Below, in pieces: positions 45,863 through 53,802 of a stretch of 64,000 nucleotides of DNA. Under the pieces are notes generated by a model, which saw only the letters and a list, made by a program, of their open reading frames with translations, made no database searches and was not told the DNA's origin. Position 1 is the first letter of the stretch. Each line of letters begins with the position of its first letter. The DNA lies in contig JBLXDJ010000001.1 of NCBI GenBank assembly GCA_048264105.1, positions 496,001 through 560,000 on the forward strand. Direction: 5' to 3'. The position numbers and the translations under genes are program-made. The DNA comes from Oceanospirillum sp048264105 (GTDB lineage Bacteria; Pseudomonadota; Gammaproteobacteria; Pseudomonadales; Halomonadaceae).

Positions 45863-46546
45863 GTGGACGATAAGCTATCTTTGCTTGGGCTGATTGTAGA
45901 AGCCAGCATTGTTGTTCAATTGGTAATGGCCAGTTTGGTTTTGGCTTCCGTTCTTTCCTGGATGTTCATTCTGCAGCGCGCAGCGGTCATCGGTCATGCG
46001 AAAAAAAGCATGGAAGAATTTGAAGATCGCTTCTGGTCCGGGATGGATCTGTCTCAGCTTTATCGTGAAGTGAGCAGTGAAACCAACGGATCCGGCGCTG
46101 AAAATATTTTCCGCGCAGGCTTTAAAGAGTTTTCCCGTCTAAGCCAGAAAAGTACTGTTGATTCTGAAGCGCTTCTGGAAGGGGTTCAGCGTGCTATGCG
46201 TGTTGCCCTGGCCCGTGAAGAAGAGCGCCTGAGTGAGAACTTACCTTTTCTCGCTACCGTCGGTTCTACAAGTCCTTATATCGGTCTGTTCGGTACGGTA
46301 TGGGGGATCATGAACTCCTTCCGTGATCTGGCCCATGTACAGCAAGCGACTCTGGCTGTTGTTGCACCCTCTATTTCTGAGGCGCTGATTGCAACGGCTA
46401 TGGGGCTCTTTGCAGCGATCCCAGCGGTTATCGCCTATAACCGCTATGCAACCAAAACTGAGTTGCTGATGGTGCGCTACGAGACCTTCGCTGATGAATT
46501 TTCCAGCATTCTTCACCGTAATGTTCACAGTCAGAATGCAGGCTGA
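45863..46546 (+). CDS. tolQ: TolQ, inner-membrane proton channel subunit
   Basis: 227 residues from GTG 45863 after AAAGGGG. ExbB/MotA-like with three membrane helices: about 15-38, then 'LATVGSTSPYIGLFGTVWGI' and 'SISEALIATAMGLFAAIPAVI'. Upstream (45758-45777) a CTGTCA/TGACAG hairpin lies in the promoter region. First of tolQ-tolR-tolA-tolB-pal-cpoB. Confidence 0.97.
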   Translation: MDDKLSLLGLIVEASIVVQLVMASLVLASVLSWMFILQRAAVIGHAKKSMEEFEDRFWSGMDLSQLYREVSSETNGSGAENIFRAGFKEFSRLSQKSTVDSEALLEGVQRAMRVALAREEERLSENLPFLATVGSTSPYIGLFGTVWGIMNSFRDLAHVQQATLAVVAPSISEALIATAMGLFAAIPAVIAYNRYATKTELLMVRYETFADEFSSILHRNVHSQNAG

Positions 46547-46548
46547 TT

Positions 46549-46983
46549 ATGTCAGGATACCGCTACCGTAAGCCTAAAAAACTGGTTGCTGAAATTAATG
46601 TGGTGCCCTACATCGATGTGATGTTGGTTCTGCTGGTGATCTTTATGGTGACTGCGCCGATTCTGACTCAGGGCGTAAAAGTTGAATTGCCTGAGGCTGT
46701 TTCGGCTCCTCTTGATGTCAGTGAAGATGATCTGCCCCTGATTGTTGCGGTGAAAAAGTCCGGAGAGTATTTCCTGGAGCTTGGGCCGGATAAAGAGCAG
46801 GCCATTGAGCCTGCAGATCTGTCGCTGAAAGTCGGGAAAATTACCCGGCAAAACCCGGGTGTTCAGGTGTTGGTTCGGGGCGATAAGAATGTGGAATACG
46901 GTGCTGTGGTTCAGCTGATGAGCGTTTTGCAGCAAGCCGGTGCACGGAATATTGGTTTATTGTCACAGCCTCCAGAGCAATGA
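46549..46983 (+). CDS. tolR: TolR, inner-membrane Tol subunit
   Basis: 144 residues. One membrane helix with the proton-path Asp: 'INVVPYIDVMLVLLVIFMV'. Periplasmic domain 'LLIVAVKK...LVRGDKNVEYGAVVQLMSVL'. Two bases after tolQ. Confidence 0.97.
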   Translation: MSGYRYRKPKKLVAEINVVPYIDVMLVLLVIFMVTAPILTQGVKVELPEAVSAPLDVSEDDLPLIVAVKKSGEYFLELGPDKEQAIEPADLSLKVGKITRQNPGVQVLVRGDKNVEYGAVVQLMSVLQQAGARNIGLLSQPPEQ

Positions 46984-47936
46984 GATCAGATACCCCGATA
47001 CAGGGCAGTGGCCTGCTGTTTCCATCTTTGATCGCAATTGGCAGCCATCTGCTGGGCTTTTGGCTGCTCTGGTTTGGCTGGCAGCAGGCGAGTGTGATTT
47101 CTGAGCAGCGCATGCCCAAGATCAGTCCTGATGATGTGATCTCAGCGGTTGCTGTTCAGCAGGATCCGATTGAGGCGCTTCGACAGAAACAACAAACAGA
47201 AGCAGCGGCTAAAGCCAGAGCTCAGGCTGAACGTGAACGCCAAAAACAGCTGGAGGCAAAGCGTCAGGCTGAAGCCCGTAAACAGGCTTTGATCCGTCAG
47301 AAAGAAGAAGCCGCGCGGGAAAAAGAGGCGGAGCGTAAACGTCAGGAAGCGGCAGCAAAACGTGAAGCTGCCCGCAAGGCCGCTGAAGAAGCCAAGAAAC
47401 AGGCTGAACTGAAACGCCAGCAGCAGCTGAAGGCTGAGCAGGCCAAAAAAGCTGAAGAAGCCCGCAAGCAGGAAGAATTACGCAAGCGTGAAGCTCAGTT
47501 AGCTGCTGCCAAGGCTCAAAAGGAAGCTCTGGCCGCTGCGGAAGCAGAGCGTAAGCGTCAGCAGGCTATTGAGACCGAGAAACAATCACTGCAGTCCGCG
47601 CTGGATCAGGAAGAGGCTTTTCTCTCCGAGTTGGAAGATCGTGAAAAGCTGGCATCGATGCAGATGCTGATTAAGAGTTATGTGGAACAAAACTGGTCGC
47701 GTCCGCCAACCGCACGTAAAGGGATGCAGGCAATTCTTAAAATTGAACTGTTACCTACCGGCGAAGTGAAGTCCGTTACGGTGGATGAGCCGAGTGGTGA
47801 CAATGCGTTTGATCGTTCGGCAGAGCAAGCGGTATACCGTGCGGGACCATTCAGAGAGTTACAGGATCTTAAACCGCATCAAAGAGATGCTTTCAGGTCG
47901 TTTAATCTGGTGTTTAAACCTGAGGATATTCAGTAA
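46980..47936 (+). CDS. tolA: TolA, periplasm-spanning Tol subunit
   Basis: 318 residues. One N-terminal membrane helix (about 12-34), a long Lys/Glu/Ala/Gln/Arg coil (about 60-215) spanning the periplasm, and a C-terminal TonB-like domain ('YVEQNWSRPPTARKGMQAIL'). Shorter than E. coli TolA (421) because the coil is shorter. Its ATG overlaps the tolR TGA. Confidence 0.96.
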   Translation: MRSDTPIQGSGLLFPSLIAIGSHLLGFWLLWFGWQQASVISEQRMPKISPDDVISAVAVQQDPIEALRQKQQTEAAAKARAQAERERQKQLEAKRQAEARKQALIRQKEEAAREKEAERKRQEAAAKREAARKAAEEAKKQAELKRQQQLKAEQAKKAEEARKQEELRKREAQLAAAKAQKEALAAAEAERKRQQAIETEKQSLQSALDQEEAFLSELEDREKLASMQMLIKSYVEQNWSRPPTARKGMQAILKIELLPTGEVKSVTVDEPSGDNAFDRSAEQAVYRAGPFRELQDLKPHQRDAFRSFNLVFKPEDIQ

Positions 47937-49243
47937 TGCGTTTGAAAAAATGGCTTAAGGCAGCTGCTTTTACTTTGCTATGTGTCACCCAGCAGGCAGT
48001 TGCAGATCTGACCATTGAGATTACCCAGGGTAATGACCGGGCAACTCCGGTTGCCGTTGTTCCTTTTGCCTGGCTGGGGCAGAGCCCTTTGGCTGAAGAT
48101 GTTGCTCAGATCGTATCTGACGATTTGGAGCGAAGCGGCCTTATTAAGCCGTTGTCCCGCTCTGATATGCTCAGTCTGCCCAGTCAAAAGAGTGAGATCT
48201 ATTTCAGAGACTGGTCTTTGCTGAAGCAGGATTATCTGTTGATTGGTCAGGTCAAGCCATCGGTTTCACCCGGGGTTCTGAGTATTCAGTTTGAGTTGTA
48301 CGATGTGGTTCGCCAGACCCGTGTGCTGGGTGAAGTGATATCCGGAAAGCCGAGCGAACTTCGTTCCCGTGCTCATTACATCAGTGATAAGGTTTTCGAG
48401 CACCTGACCGGTATCGAAGGTGCGTTTTCAACCCGACTGGCATACGTCACGGTGCGTAAGGATGAAGCGGGTCAGAATAAGTATGAGCTGAAAGTCTCTG
48501 ACGCGGATGGCCGTCGTGAAAAGTCGATTCTGACCACCTATAAACCGATTCTGTCACCATCCTGGTCACCTGATGCTCAGCATCTTGCCTATGTTTCTTT
48601 TGAAACCGGCCGCCCGGGTATCTTTATTCAGAATGTGTACAGCGGAAAACGTCGTCAGTTAACCGCTTTTAAAGGTCTTAACGGTGCTCCGGCATGGTCC
48701 CCTGACGGCCGACAGCTGGCAGTGGTGCTGTCGAAAGATGGTAACCCTGAACTTTACCGGATCGATCTGACCAGTTATAAAATGAAACGAATTACCCGCC
48801 ACTACGCTATCGATACCGAACCGGAGTGGTCTCCTGATGGTAGTAAGCTGATGTTTACTTCATCGAGAAGTGGCGGCCCCCAAATTTACCAGCTTGATTT
48901 ACTATCTGGTGAAACAGAGCGTCTGACATTTGAAGGAAACTATAATGCCCGGGCGCGATATTCACCGGATGGTACTGAGATCTACTTTGTGCATCAGAAA
49001 GACGGAATCTTTCATATTGCTGCACAGGAGCTGGCAAATAATCGTCTGAGAATACTCACTCAGACGCCATTAGATGAGTCTCCCAGTGTTTCTCCTAATG
49101 GAAGTATGTTAATTTATGCGACACAAGAAGGATCAAGGGGATATTTAGGAGCAGTATCTGTAAATGGACAGATTCGTTACCGACTTCCCTCCCAGCGAGC
49201 AGATGTACGTGAGCCCGCTTGGTCGCCTTTTTTAACGAATTAA
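47936..49243 (+). CDS. tolB: TolB, periplasmic beta-propeller
   Basis: 435 residues, signal peptide about 1-23. An N-terminal alpha/beta domain with 'DLTIEITQGNDRATPVAVVPF', then a propeller with repeated 'SPDG' blades ('PSWSPDAQHLAYVSFE', 'PAWSPDGRQLAVVLS', 'PEWSPDGSKLMFTSS'). Binds Pal and TolA. Overlaps tolA by one base (TAATG). Confidence 0.97.
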   Translation: MRLKKWLKAAAFTLLCVTQQAVADLTIEITQGNDRATPVAVVPFAWLGQSPLAEDVAQIVSDDLERSGLIKPLSRSDMLSLPSQKSEIYFRDWSLLKQDYLLIGQVKPSVSPGVLSIQFELYDVVRQTRVLGEVISGKPSELRSRAHYISDKVFEHLTGIEGAFSTRLAYVTVRKDEAGQNKYELKVSDADGRREKSILTTYKPILSPSWSPDAQHLAYVSFETGRPGIFIQNVYSGKRRQLTAFKGLNGAPAWSPDGRQLAVVLSKDGNPELYRIDLTSYKMKRITRHYAIDTEPEWSPDGSKLMFTSSRSGGPQIYQLDLLSGETERLTFEGNYNARARYSPDGTEIYFVHQKDGIFHIAAQELANNRLRILTQTPLDESPSVSPNGSMLIYATQEGSRGYLGAVSVNGQIRYRLPSQRADVREPAWSPFLTN

Positions 49244-49293
49244 TTTTTTGATTTTAACTATAAAGTAAGTCCCGATCGCTTCAGGAGCCTGAT

Positions 49294-49863
49294 ATGGAAT
49301 TTAAAAAATACAGCAAGACTTTGTTCTTTGGTGCAACTCTGGCAGTGCTGGTTGGTTGTGGTAGTGATACTGTTCCTCAAGATGACGCTGATGCCGCAGC
49401 AGCTTCTGCTGAAGGTCAGGTTCAGCCAGTAGTAACAAGCGATGGTTCAGGTCTGGATTCAGCGGTTGATGGCTCACAACTTCAGCAAGATGCTCAGAAC
49501 CTGCAAGACCAGGCTAGCTCTGCAATTGCAGCACTACCTGAAGTTGAAACTGTTTACTTCGACTTTGATACTTCTGTAATTCGTGATGATTCCCGTGAAG
49601 TTCTGGATCTGCACGTTGCATATCTGAACGCTAACCCTATGCAGAATGTAGTTCTGGAAGGTCACGCAGATGAGCGTGGTACCCGTGAGTACAACAATGC
49701 ACTGGGCGAGCGTCGTGGTAATGCTGTTAAGAACTACTTCATGGTTCAGGGTGTAAGCGCTGACCGTATTGAAGTGATCAGCTACGGTGAAGAAAAGCCT
49801 GCAGTTATCGGTCACAACAATGCTGCATGGTCTAAAAACCGTCGCGTAGAAATTAAATACTAA
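49294..49863 (+). CDS. pal: Peptidoglycan-associated lipoprotein Pal
   Basis: 189 residues. Lipobox L-V-G-C with lipid Cys 22; a 60-residue Ala/Gln/Asp-rich linker; OmpA-type peptidoglycan domain with 'VYFDFDTSVIRDDSREVLD', 'LEGHADERGTREYN' and 'SYGEEKPAVIGHNNAAWSKN'. Outer-membrane anchor of the Tol system. 50 bases after tolB. Confidence 0.97.
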   Translation: MEFKKYSKTLFFGATLAVLVGCGSDTVPQDDADAAAASAEGQVQPVVTSDGSGLDSAVDGSQLQQDAQNLQDQASSAIAALPEVETVYFDFDTSVIRDDSREVLDLHVAYLNANPMQNVVLEGHADERGTREYNNALGERRGNAVKNYFMVQGVSADRIEVISYGEEKPAVIGHNNAAWSKNRRVEIKY

Positions 49864-49880
49864 GCTAAGACGGAGGCAGG

Positions 49881-50657
49881 ATGTCTATCCCATTCCGTAA
49901 TGCTTTAAAGGTGCTGCCGCTTCTGGCAGCATCCTTTTCTCTTCAGGCGGCAACATTATTTACTGATGAAAATGCCCCGGTCCTTGGTGCAGAGCCTGCA
50001 AAAACGCAATCTCCTTCCACTACATCTTCTTCTCAAAGTGCAGCTAATGCACAGCTGTTGATGCAGATTCAGCAACTGCAGCAAGAGATGCAGATGCTGA
50101 GAAATGTCGTTGAGCGTCAGGAAAAAACAATCTCTCAACTACAGAAAGATGGTCGGGATCGTTATCTCGATGCTGATCGTCGTCTGACTGACATATCGAA
50201 GCAGTTAGCGGATATAAGAGAAAATAAAGCAACTCAATCTGCCCCTTCTAATACCACTACAGCTTTACCGGTTGTTAGTGGTACGGCAAAAGAAGCCTAT
50301 CAGAACGCGTATTCGCTGGTTAAACAACAGAAGTTTGACGAGGCGATAACTGCTTATCAGGGCTTTATTAAAAACTATCCGGATTCAACACTGCTACCCA
50401 ACGCATACTATTGGTTGGGTGAGCTTTATATGGTCAAAAACCTGACTCAGGAAGCAGAGCGGGTCTTTTTAACCGTTGTTGAAACTTATCCTAAAAGCCG
50501 CAAAGTTCCGGATGCCAGTTATAAACTGGGTTTGGTTTATGCCCGATATGGGCAGATGGATAAGGCAAAAGCTCAGATGAATGAAGTGAAGGCGCAGTTC
50601 CCGAAAAGTACTGCATCTAAACTGGCGGATCAGTTTCTGGATGCTCAGAAGAAGTGA
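49881..50657 (+). CDS. cpoB: CpoB (YbgF), Tol-linked division coordinator
   Basis: 258 residues with a signal peptide (about 1-23), a trimerising coiled coil ('MQIQQLQQEMQMLRNVVER' region), a Ser/Thr/Asn linker, and TPR repeats ('AYQNAYSLVKQQKFDEAITA', 'PNAYYWLGELYMVKNLTQEA'). Coordinates PBP1B and Tol at division in E. coli. Ends the tol operon at a terminator. Confidence 0.95.
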   Translation: MSIPFRNALKVLPLLAASFSLQAATLFTDENAPVLGAEPAKTQSPSTTSSSQSAANAQLLMQIQQLQQEMQMLRNVVERQEKTISQLQKDGRDRYLDADRRLTDISKQLADIRENKATQSAPSNTTTALPVVSGTAKEAYQNAYSLVKQQKFDEAITAYQGFIKNYPDSTLLPNAYYWLGELYMVKNLTQEAERVFLTVVETYPKSRKVPDASYKLGLVYARYGQMDKAKAQMNEVKAQFPKSTASKLADQFLDAQKK

Positions 50658-50693
50658 TCTAAACTGCTGAGTTTTATACTCATGTTTGTACCG

Positions 50694-50732
50694 ATAAACG
50701 GCGCTTTGGGATACAATGCGCCGTTTATTTTT
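50694..50732 (+). terminator. Intrinsic terminator after cpoB
   Basis: ATAAACGGCGC (50694-50704) / GCGCCGTTTAT (50718-50728), 13-base loop, followed by TTTTT. Separates the tol operon from queC. Confidence 0.88.
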
Positions 50733-50762
50733 ATATAGAATTTAATTAACGTCAGGCAAACC

Positions 50763-51446
50763 ATGTCAGTAAAAAAAGCAGTTGTTTTAGTCTCCGGTGG
50801 TTTAGATTCAGCGACAGTTCTGGCAACCGCTGTAGCGGAAGGCTATGAATGCTATGCCCTGAGTTTTGATTATGGTCAGCGGCAGATTTCAGAGCTTAAA
50901 GCGGCAGAGCGAGTTGCGCTTACGCATGGTGCGAAAACCCATAAAGTGATCTCCCTCGGCCTGAATGACTTTGGCGGCTCTGCTCTGACGGATCATGATA
51001 TTGCAGTGCCTGAAGTGGAAGAAGAGGGAATCCCGGTAACTTATGTGCCTGCCCGCAATACCGTCTTTTTATCGATTGCGCTAGCCTGGGCTGAGGTGCT
51101 GGAAGCGAACCATATCTTTATCGGGGTGAATGCTGTTGATTATTCCGGCTACCCCGACTGTCGCCCCGAGTTTATTGCAGCCTATGAAAATATGGCGAAC
51201 CTGGCTACAAAGGCTGGTGTCGAAGGTCATAAACTCTGTATTGAGACGCCTCTGATGCGCCTGACTAAGGCAGAAATCATCAGTATGGGGATTAAAGCCG
51301 GAGTTGATTACAGTCTGACGGTTTCGTGTTATCAGGCGGATGATGATGGCCGGGCGTGTGGGGTATGCGATAGCTGTCGCCTCAGGGCTAAAGGCTTTGC
51401 GGACGCTGGCGTTGCTGATCCGACCCGTTACGTTGAAAGTGTTTAA
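50763..51446 (+). CDS. queC: 7-cyano-7-deazaguanine synthase QueC
   Basis: 227 residues. PP-loop ATPase 'VLVSGGLDSATVLA' (S11-G-G-L-D-S), 'YALSFDYGQRQISELKAA', and the zinc site near the C-terminus 'CYQADDDGRACGVCDSCRLR'. Makes preQ0 for queuosine. In many relatives queE lies between cpoB and queC; here only a terminator does. No preQ1 riboswitch core is visible upstream. Confidence 0.96.
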   Translation: MSVKKAVVLVSGGLDSATVLATAVAEGYECYALSFDYGQRQISELKAAERVALTHGAKTHKVISLGLNDFGGSALTDHDIAVPEVEEEGIPVTYVPARNTVFLSIALAWAEVLEANHIFIGVNAVDYSGYPDCRPEFIAAYENMANLATKAGVEGHKLCIETPLMRLTKAEIISMGIKAGVDYSLTVSCYQADDDGRACGVCDSCRLRAKGFADAGVADPTRYVESV

Positions 51447-51518
51447 GAATAACAGTAAATATCGAATCTGAAGGTTTGATACCGAATATCACGATAGGGT
51501 GAGATTGAGGATTATTTT

Positions 51519-52292
51519 ATGTTGTGTGAGTTTGATTATCAGGCACCGAAAGATTTGTTAAAAGACCGGATTATTCTGGTGACCGGTGCCAGTGATGGTA
51601 TCGGCAGGGCTGCGGCAAAATCTTATGCTGCTCACGGCGCTACCGTTATTCTGGTGGGTCGTACCATCAAGAAGCTTGAAGAAGTATACGATGAGATTGA
51701 AGAAGCGGGTGGTGCTCAGCCTGCAATTTTCCCGCTGAATTTTGAGACTGCCACCTATAAAGACTACGGTGAAATGGCAGAGTTGCTGCAAAAAGAGTTT
51801 GGCCGTATTGATGGTATTTTGCACAATGCGAGTATTCTTGGCTCTCTGACGCCGGTCGAAGCTTATAACCCGCAAATGTGGGAACAGGTGATGCAGGTTA
51901 ACTTCAACTCTGCGCTTCTGATGACTCAGTCACTACTTTCGCTGATGTACGAATCAAAAGATGCCAGCCTGATTTTTACCTCCTCCAGTGTCGGACGCAA
52001 AGGGCGCGCATTCTGGGGGGCTTACAGCATCTCTAAATTTGCAACTGAAGGCCTGATGGAAACTCTGGCTGATGAGCTGGAGAATATCTCAAATATTCGG
52101 GTGAACAGCCTGAACCCTGGTGCAACGCGAACGGCTATGCGCCAGTTGGCGTATCCGGGAGAAAACCCGGCAACGCTGCGCACACCACAGGATATTATGG
52201 GGACATACCTGTACCTGATGGGGCCGGATAGCAAAGGTGTAAATGGACAGAAGTTTGATGCTCAGCCTGCAAAGGTCGATGCTGAAGCCTGA
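51519..52292 (+). CDS. yciK: YciK-family short-chain dehydrogenase/reductase
   Basis: 257 residues. Classical SDR: 'ILVTGASDGIGRAAAKSYA' NAD(P) loop, 'ILHNASILGSLTPVE', catalytic Ser in 'IFTSSSVGRKGRAFWG' and Y-x3-K in 'AYSISKFATEGLMETLADEL'. The start 'MLCEFDYQAPKDLLKDRIIL' is typical of YciK. The substrate is unknown. Convergent with mupP, the same neighbourhood as in Pseudomonas. Confidence 0.92.
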   Translation: MLCEFDYQAPKDLLKDRIILVTGASDGIGRAAAKSYAAHGATVILVGRTIKKLEEVYDEIEEAGGAQPAIFPLNFETATYKDYGEMAELLQKEFGRIDGILHNASILGSLTPVEAYNPQMWEQVMQVNFNSALLMTQSLLSLMYESKDASLIFTSSSVGRKGRAFWGAYSISKFATEGLMETLADELENISNIRVNSLNPGATRTAMRQLAYPGENPATLRTPQDIMGTYLYLMGPDSKGVNGQKFDAQPAKVDAEA

Positions 52293-52311
52293 TCAAAGCG
52301 GATGTATGTTA

Positions 52312-52338
52312 AAAAAACGGCCAACGGGCCGTTTTTTT
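52312..52338. terminator. Bidirectional terminator between yciK and mupP
   Basis: AAAAAACGGCC (52312-52322) / GGCCGTTTTTT (52327-52337), loop AACG, T/A runs on both sides. Confidence 0.9.
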
Positions 52339-52352
52339 GGTTTAAACTGTGC

Positions 52353-53012
52353 CTAAAACGAGAAGAGTTTCGATATTTCAGCGCTTTTTTCTAACAGGTA
52401 ATCTGCCTGCCATTCAGGAACAGAAGCCGGATCTTCAATATAGCCGTAGGAAGCGGCAATTGTTTTCATTCCAGCCGCTTTCCCGGCCTCAATGTCACGA
52501 AGATGGTCACCGACATAAATACAGCCAGCCGGATCTGCACCGACCTGCTGACAGGCGTGCAGGAGTGGTCTTGGGTCCGGTTTGGCAATGTTAAGGTCGT
52601 CAGGGCAAACGACCACATCGACTCTGTCTGTGATGGCCATGGCATCAAGAAGCAGGTCGGTATACAGCCGGGGTTTGTTTGTGACAATGCCCCAGGGGAT
52701 GCCTGATGCAGACAGTTGTGCTGTGAAATCCTCTAACCCCTCAAACCATAAGGTGTGAGTGGCAATATTGGCTTCATAGAGCTTTAGCAGGCGACTACGA
52801 AGATCTGGTTTGTCATTGGGGCCGATATCACCAAAACCAAAGTCGAGCATCGCATTGGCCCCATTTGAAACATGGTGTCTAATGGCATCAAGAGGCAGTG
52901 TTTGCCGACCTTCTTCAACGAGCAGCAGATTAAGACAGTTGGCGAGGTCGTTGGCGGTATCCAGCAAGGTACCATCGAGATCAAAAAGTACAGCAGAGGG
53001 TGATGTAATCAT
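52353..53012 (-). CDS. mupP: MupP-type HAD phosphatase (MurNAc-6-P phosphatase)
   Basis: 219 residues. HAD motifs: D10/D12 in 'LFDLDGTLLDTANDLA', Thr in 'WGIVTNKPRLY', Lys in 'LNIAKPDPRPLLHACQQ', and acidic 'YVGDHLRDIEAGKAAGM'. It is phosphoglycolate phosphatase-like in sequence; the MupP name rests on neighbours (yciK, ubiG, mtaD), the arrangement where MupP was defined in Pseudomonas. No Shine-Dalgarno sequence precedes ATG 53012; a terminator-like hairpin with T run lies directly upstream. Confidence 0.85.
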   Translation of the reverse strand: MITSPSAVLFDLDGTLLDTANDLANCLNLLLVEEGRQTLPLDAIRHHVSNGANAMLDFGFGDIGPNDKPDLRSRLLKLYEANIATHTLWFEGLEDFTAQLSASGIPWGIVTNKPRLYTDLLLDAMAITDRVDVVVCPDDLNIAKPDPRPLLHACQQVGADPAGCIYVGDHLRDIEAGKAAGMKTIAASYGYIEDPASVPEWQADYLLEKSAEISKLFSF

Positions 53013-53015
53013 AAT

Positions 53016-53045
53016 AAAAAGAAGGCTACCTCAGTAGGCAGCCTT
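53016..53045 (-). terminator. Terminator-like hairpin abutting the mupP start
   Basis: On the minus strand AAGGCTGCCT (53045-53036) pairs with AGGTAGCCTT (53031-53022) through one G-U pair, loop ACTG, then CTTTTT (53021-53016). The T run ends three bases before the mupP ATG. Confidence 0.75.
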
Positions 53046-53073
53046 TGGGTCCTTAAAATCAGCTCATCTGGTT

Positions 53074-53802
53074 TTAAATCGCTTCTGCGGGTTTAAAACA
53101 CTGCAGCAAGTAGTTGACCGTCACATCCTTTGAATCAAGCTTATATTGCTTTGTCAGCGGGTTGTAGGTCATGCCTGTCAGATCGCCATTCTTCAGGTTA
53201 GCTGCCCGTGTCCAGTTGCCAAGCTCAGAAGGGCGGATAAACTTGCTGAAATCATGGGTGCCTTTAGGCAGCATCTTCAGCAGGTACTCAGCACCAACAA
53301 TGGCAAACAGATAGGCTTTAGGGTTGCGGTTGATGGTGGAGAAAAAGACCTGGCCACCCGGTTTAACGAGGCGGGCACAGGCTGCAATAACCTTGGCGGG
53401 CTCAGGAACATGCTCAAGCATCTCCAGGCAGGTCACAACATCATATTGCTCTGGTTCCTGTTCCGCTAATTCTTCAGCCGTGATGCGACGGTAATTGATG
53501 TTCAATCCGCTTTCCAGCTGGTGAAGTTTAGCAACGGACAGTGGGGCTTCGCCCATGTCGATGCCGGATACCTCAGCGCCACGCTGTGCCATGCTTTCAC
53601 TCAGAATGCCGCCACCACAGCCAACATCCAGCACTTTTTTACCTGCAAGGCCAGCTCGCTCATCAATAAAGTTCAGACGTAGCGGGTTGATGTCGTGCAG
53701 AGGTTTGAATTCGCTCTCACGGTCCCACCAGCGTGAGGCCAGCGCCTCAAATTTAGCAACTTCACTGAAGTCAACGTTCTGCGAGTTATTTGACTCAGTC
53801 AT
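53074..53802 (-). CDS. ubiG: Ubiquinone biosynthesis O-methyltransferase UbiG
   Basis: 242 residues from ATG 53802, after GGAGA; the longer frame runs into the end of mtaD. 'FEALASRWWDRESEFKPLHDI' is the UbiG opening; the SAM loop is 'VLDVGCGGGILSESMAQRG'; 'FFSTINRNPKAYLFAIVGAEY' is also characteristic. Carries out both O-methylations of the quinone ring. Overlaps the mtaD 3' end by eight bases. Confidence 0.96.
   Translation of the reverse strand: MTESNNSQNVDFSEVAKFEALASRWWDRESEFKPLHDINPLRLNFIDERAGLAGKKVLDVGCGGGILSESMAQRGAEVSGIDMGEAPLSVAKLHQLESGLNINYRRITAEELAEQEPEQYDVVTCLEMLEHVPEPAKVIAACARLVKPGGQVFFSTINRNPKAYLFAIVGAEYLLKMLPKGTHDFSKFIRPSELGNWTRAANLKNGDLTGMTYNPLTKQYKLDSKDVTVNYLLQCFKPAEAI

Noticed and set aside
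50658..50762. preQ1 riboswitch upstream of queC
   Set aside because: The hairpin present is a plain terminator and the preQ1 aptamer A-rich tail is absent.
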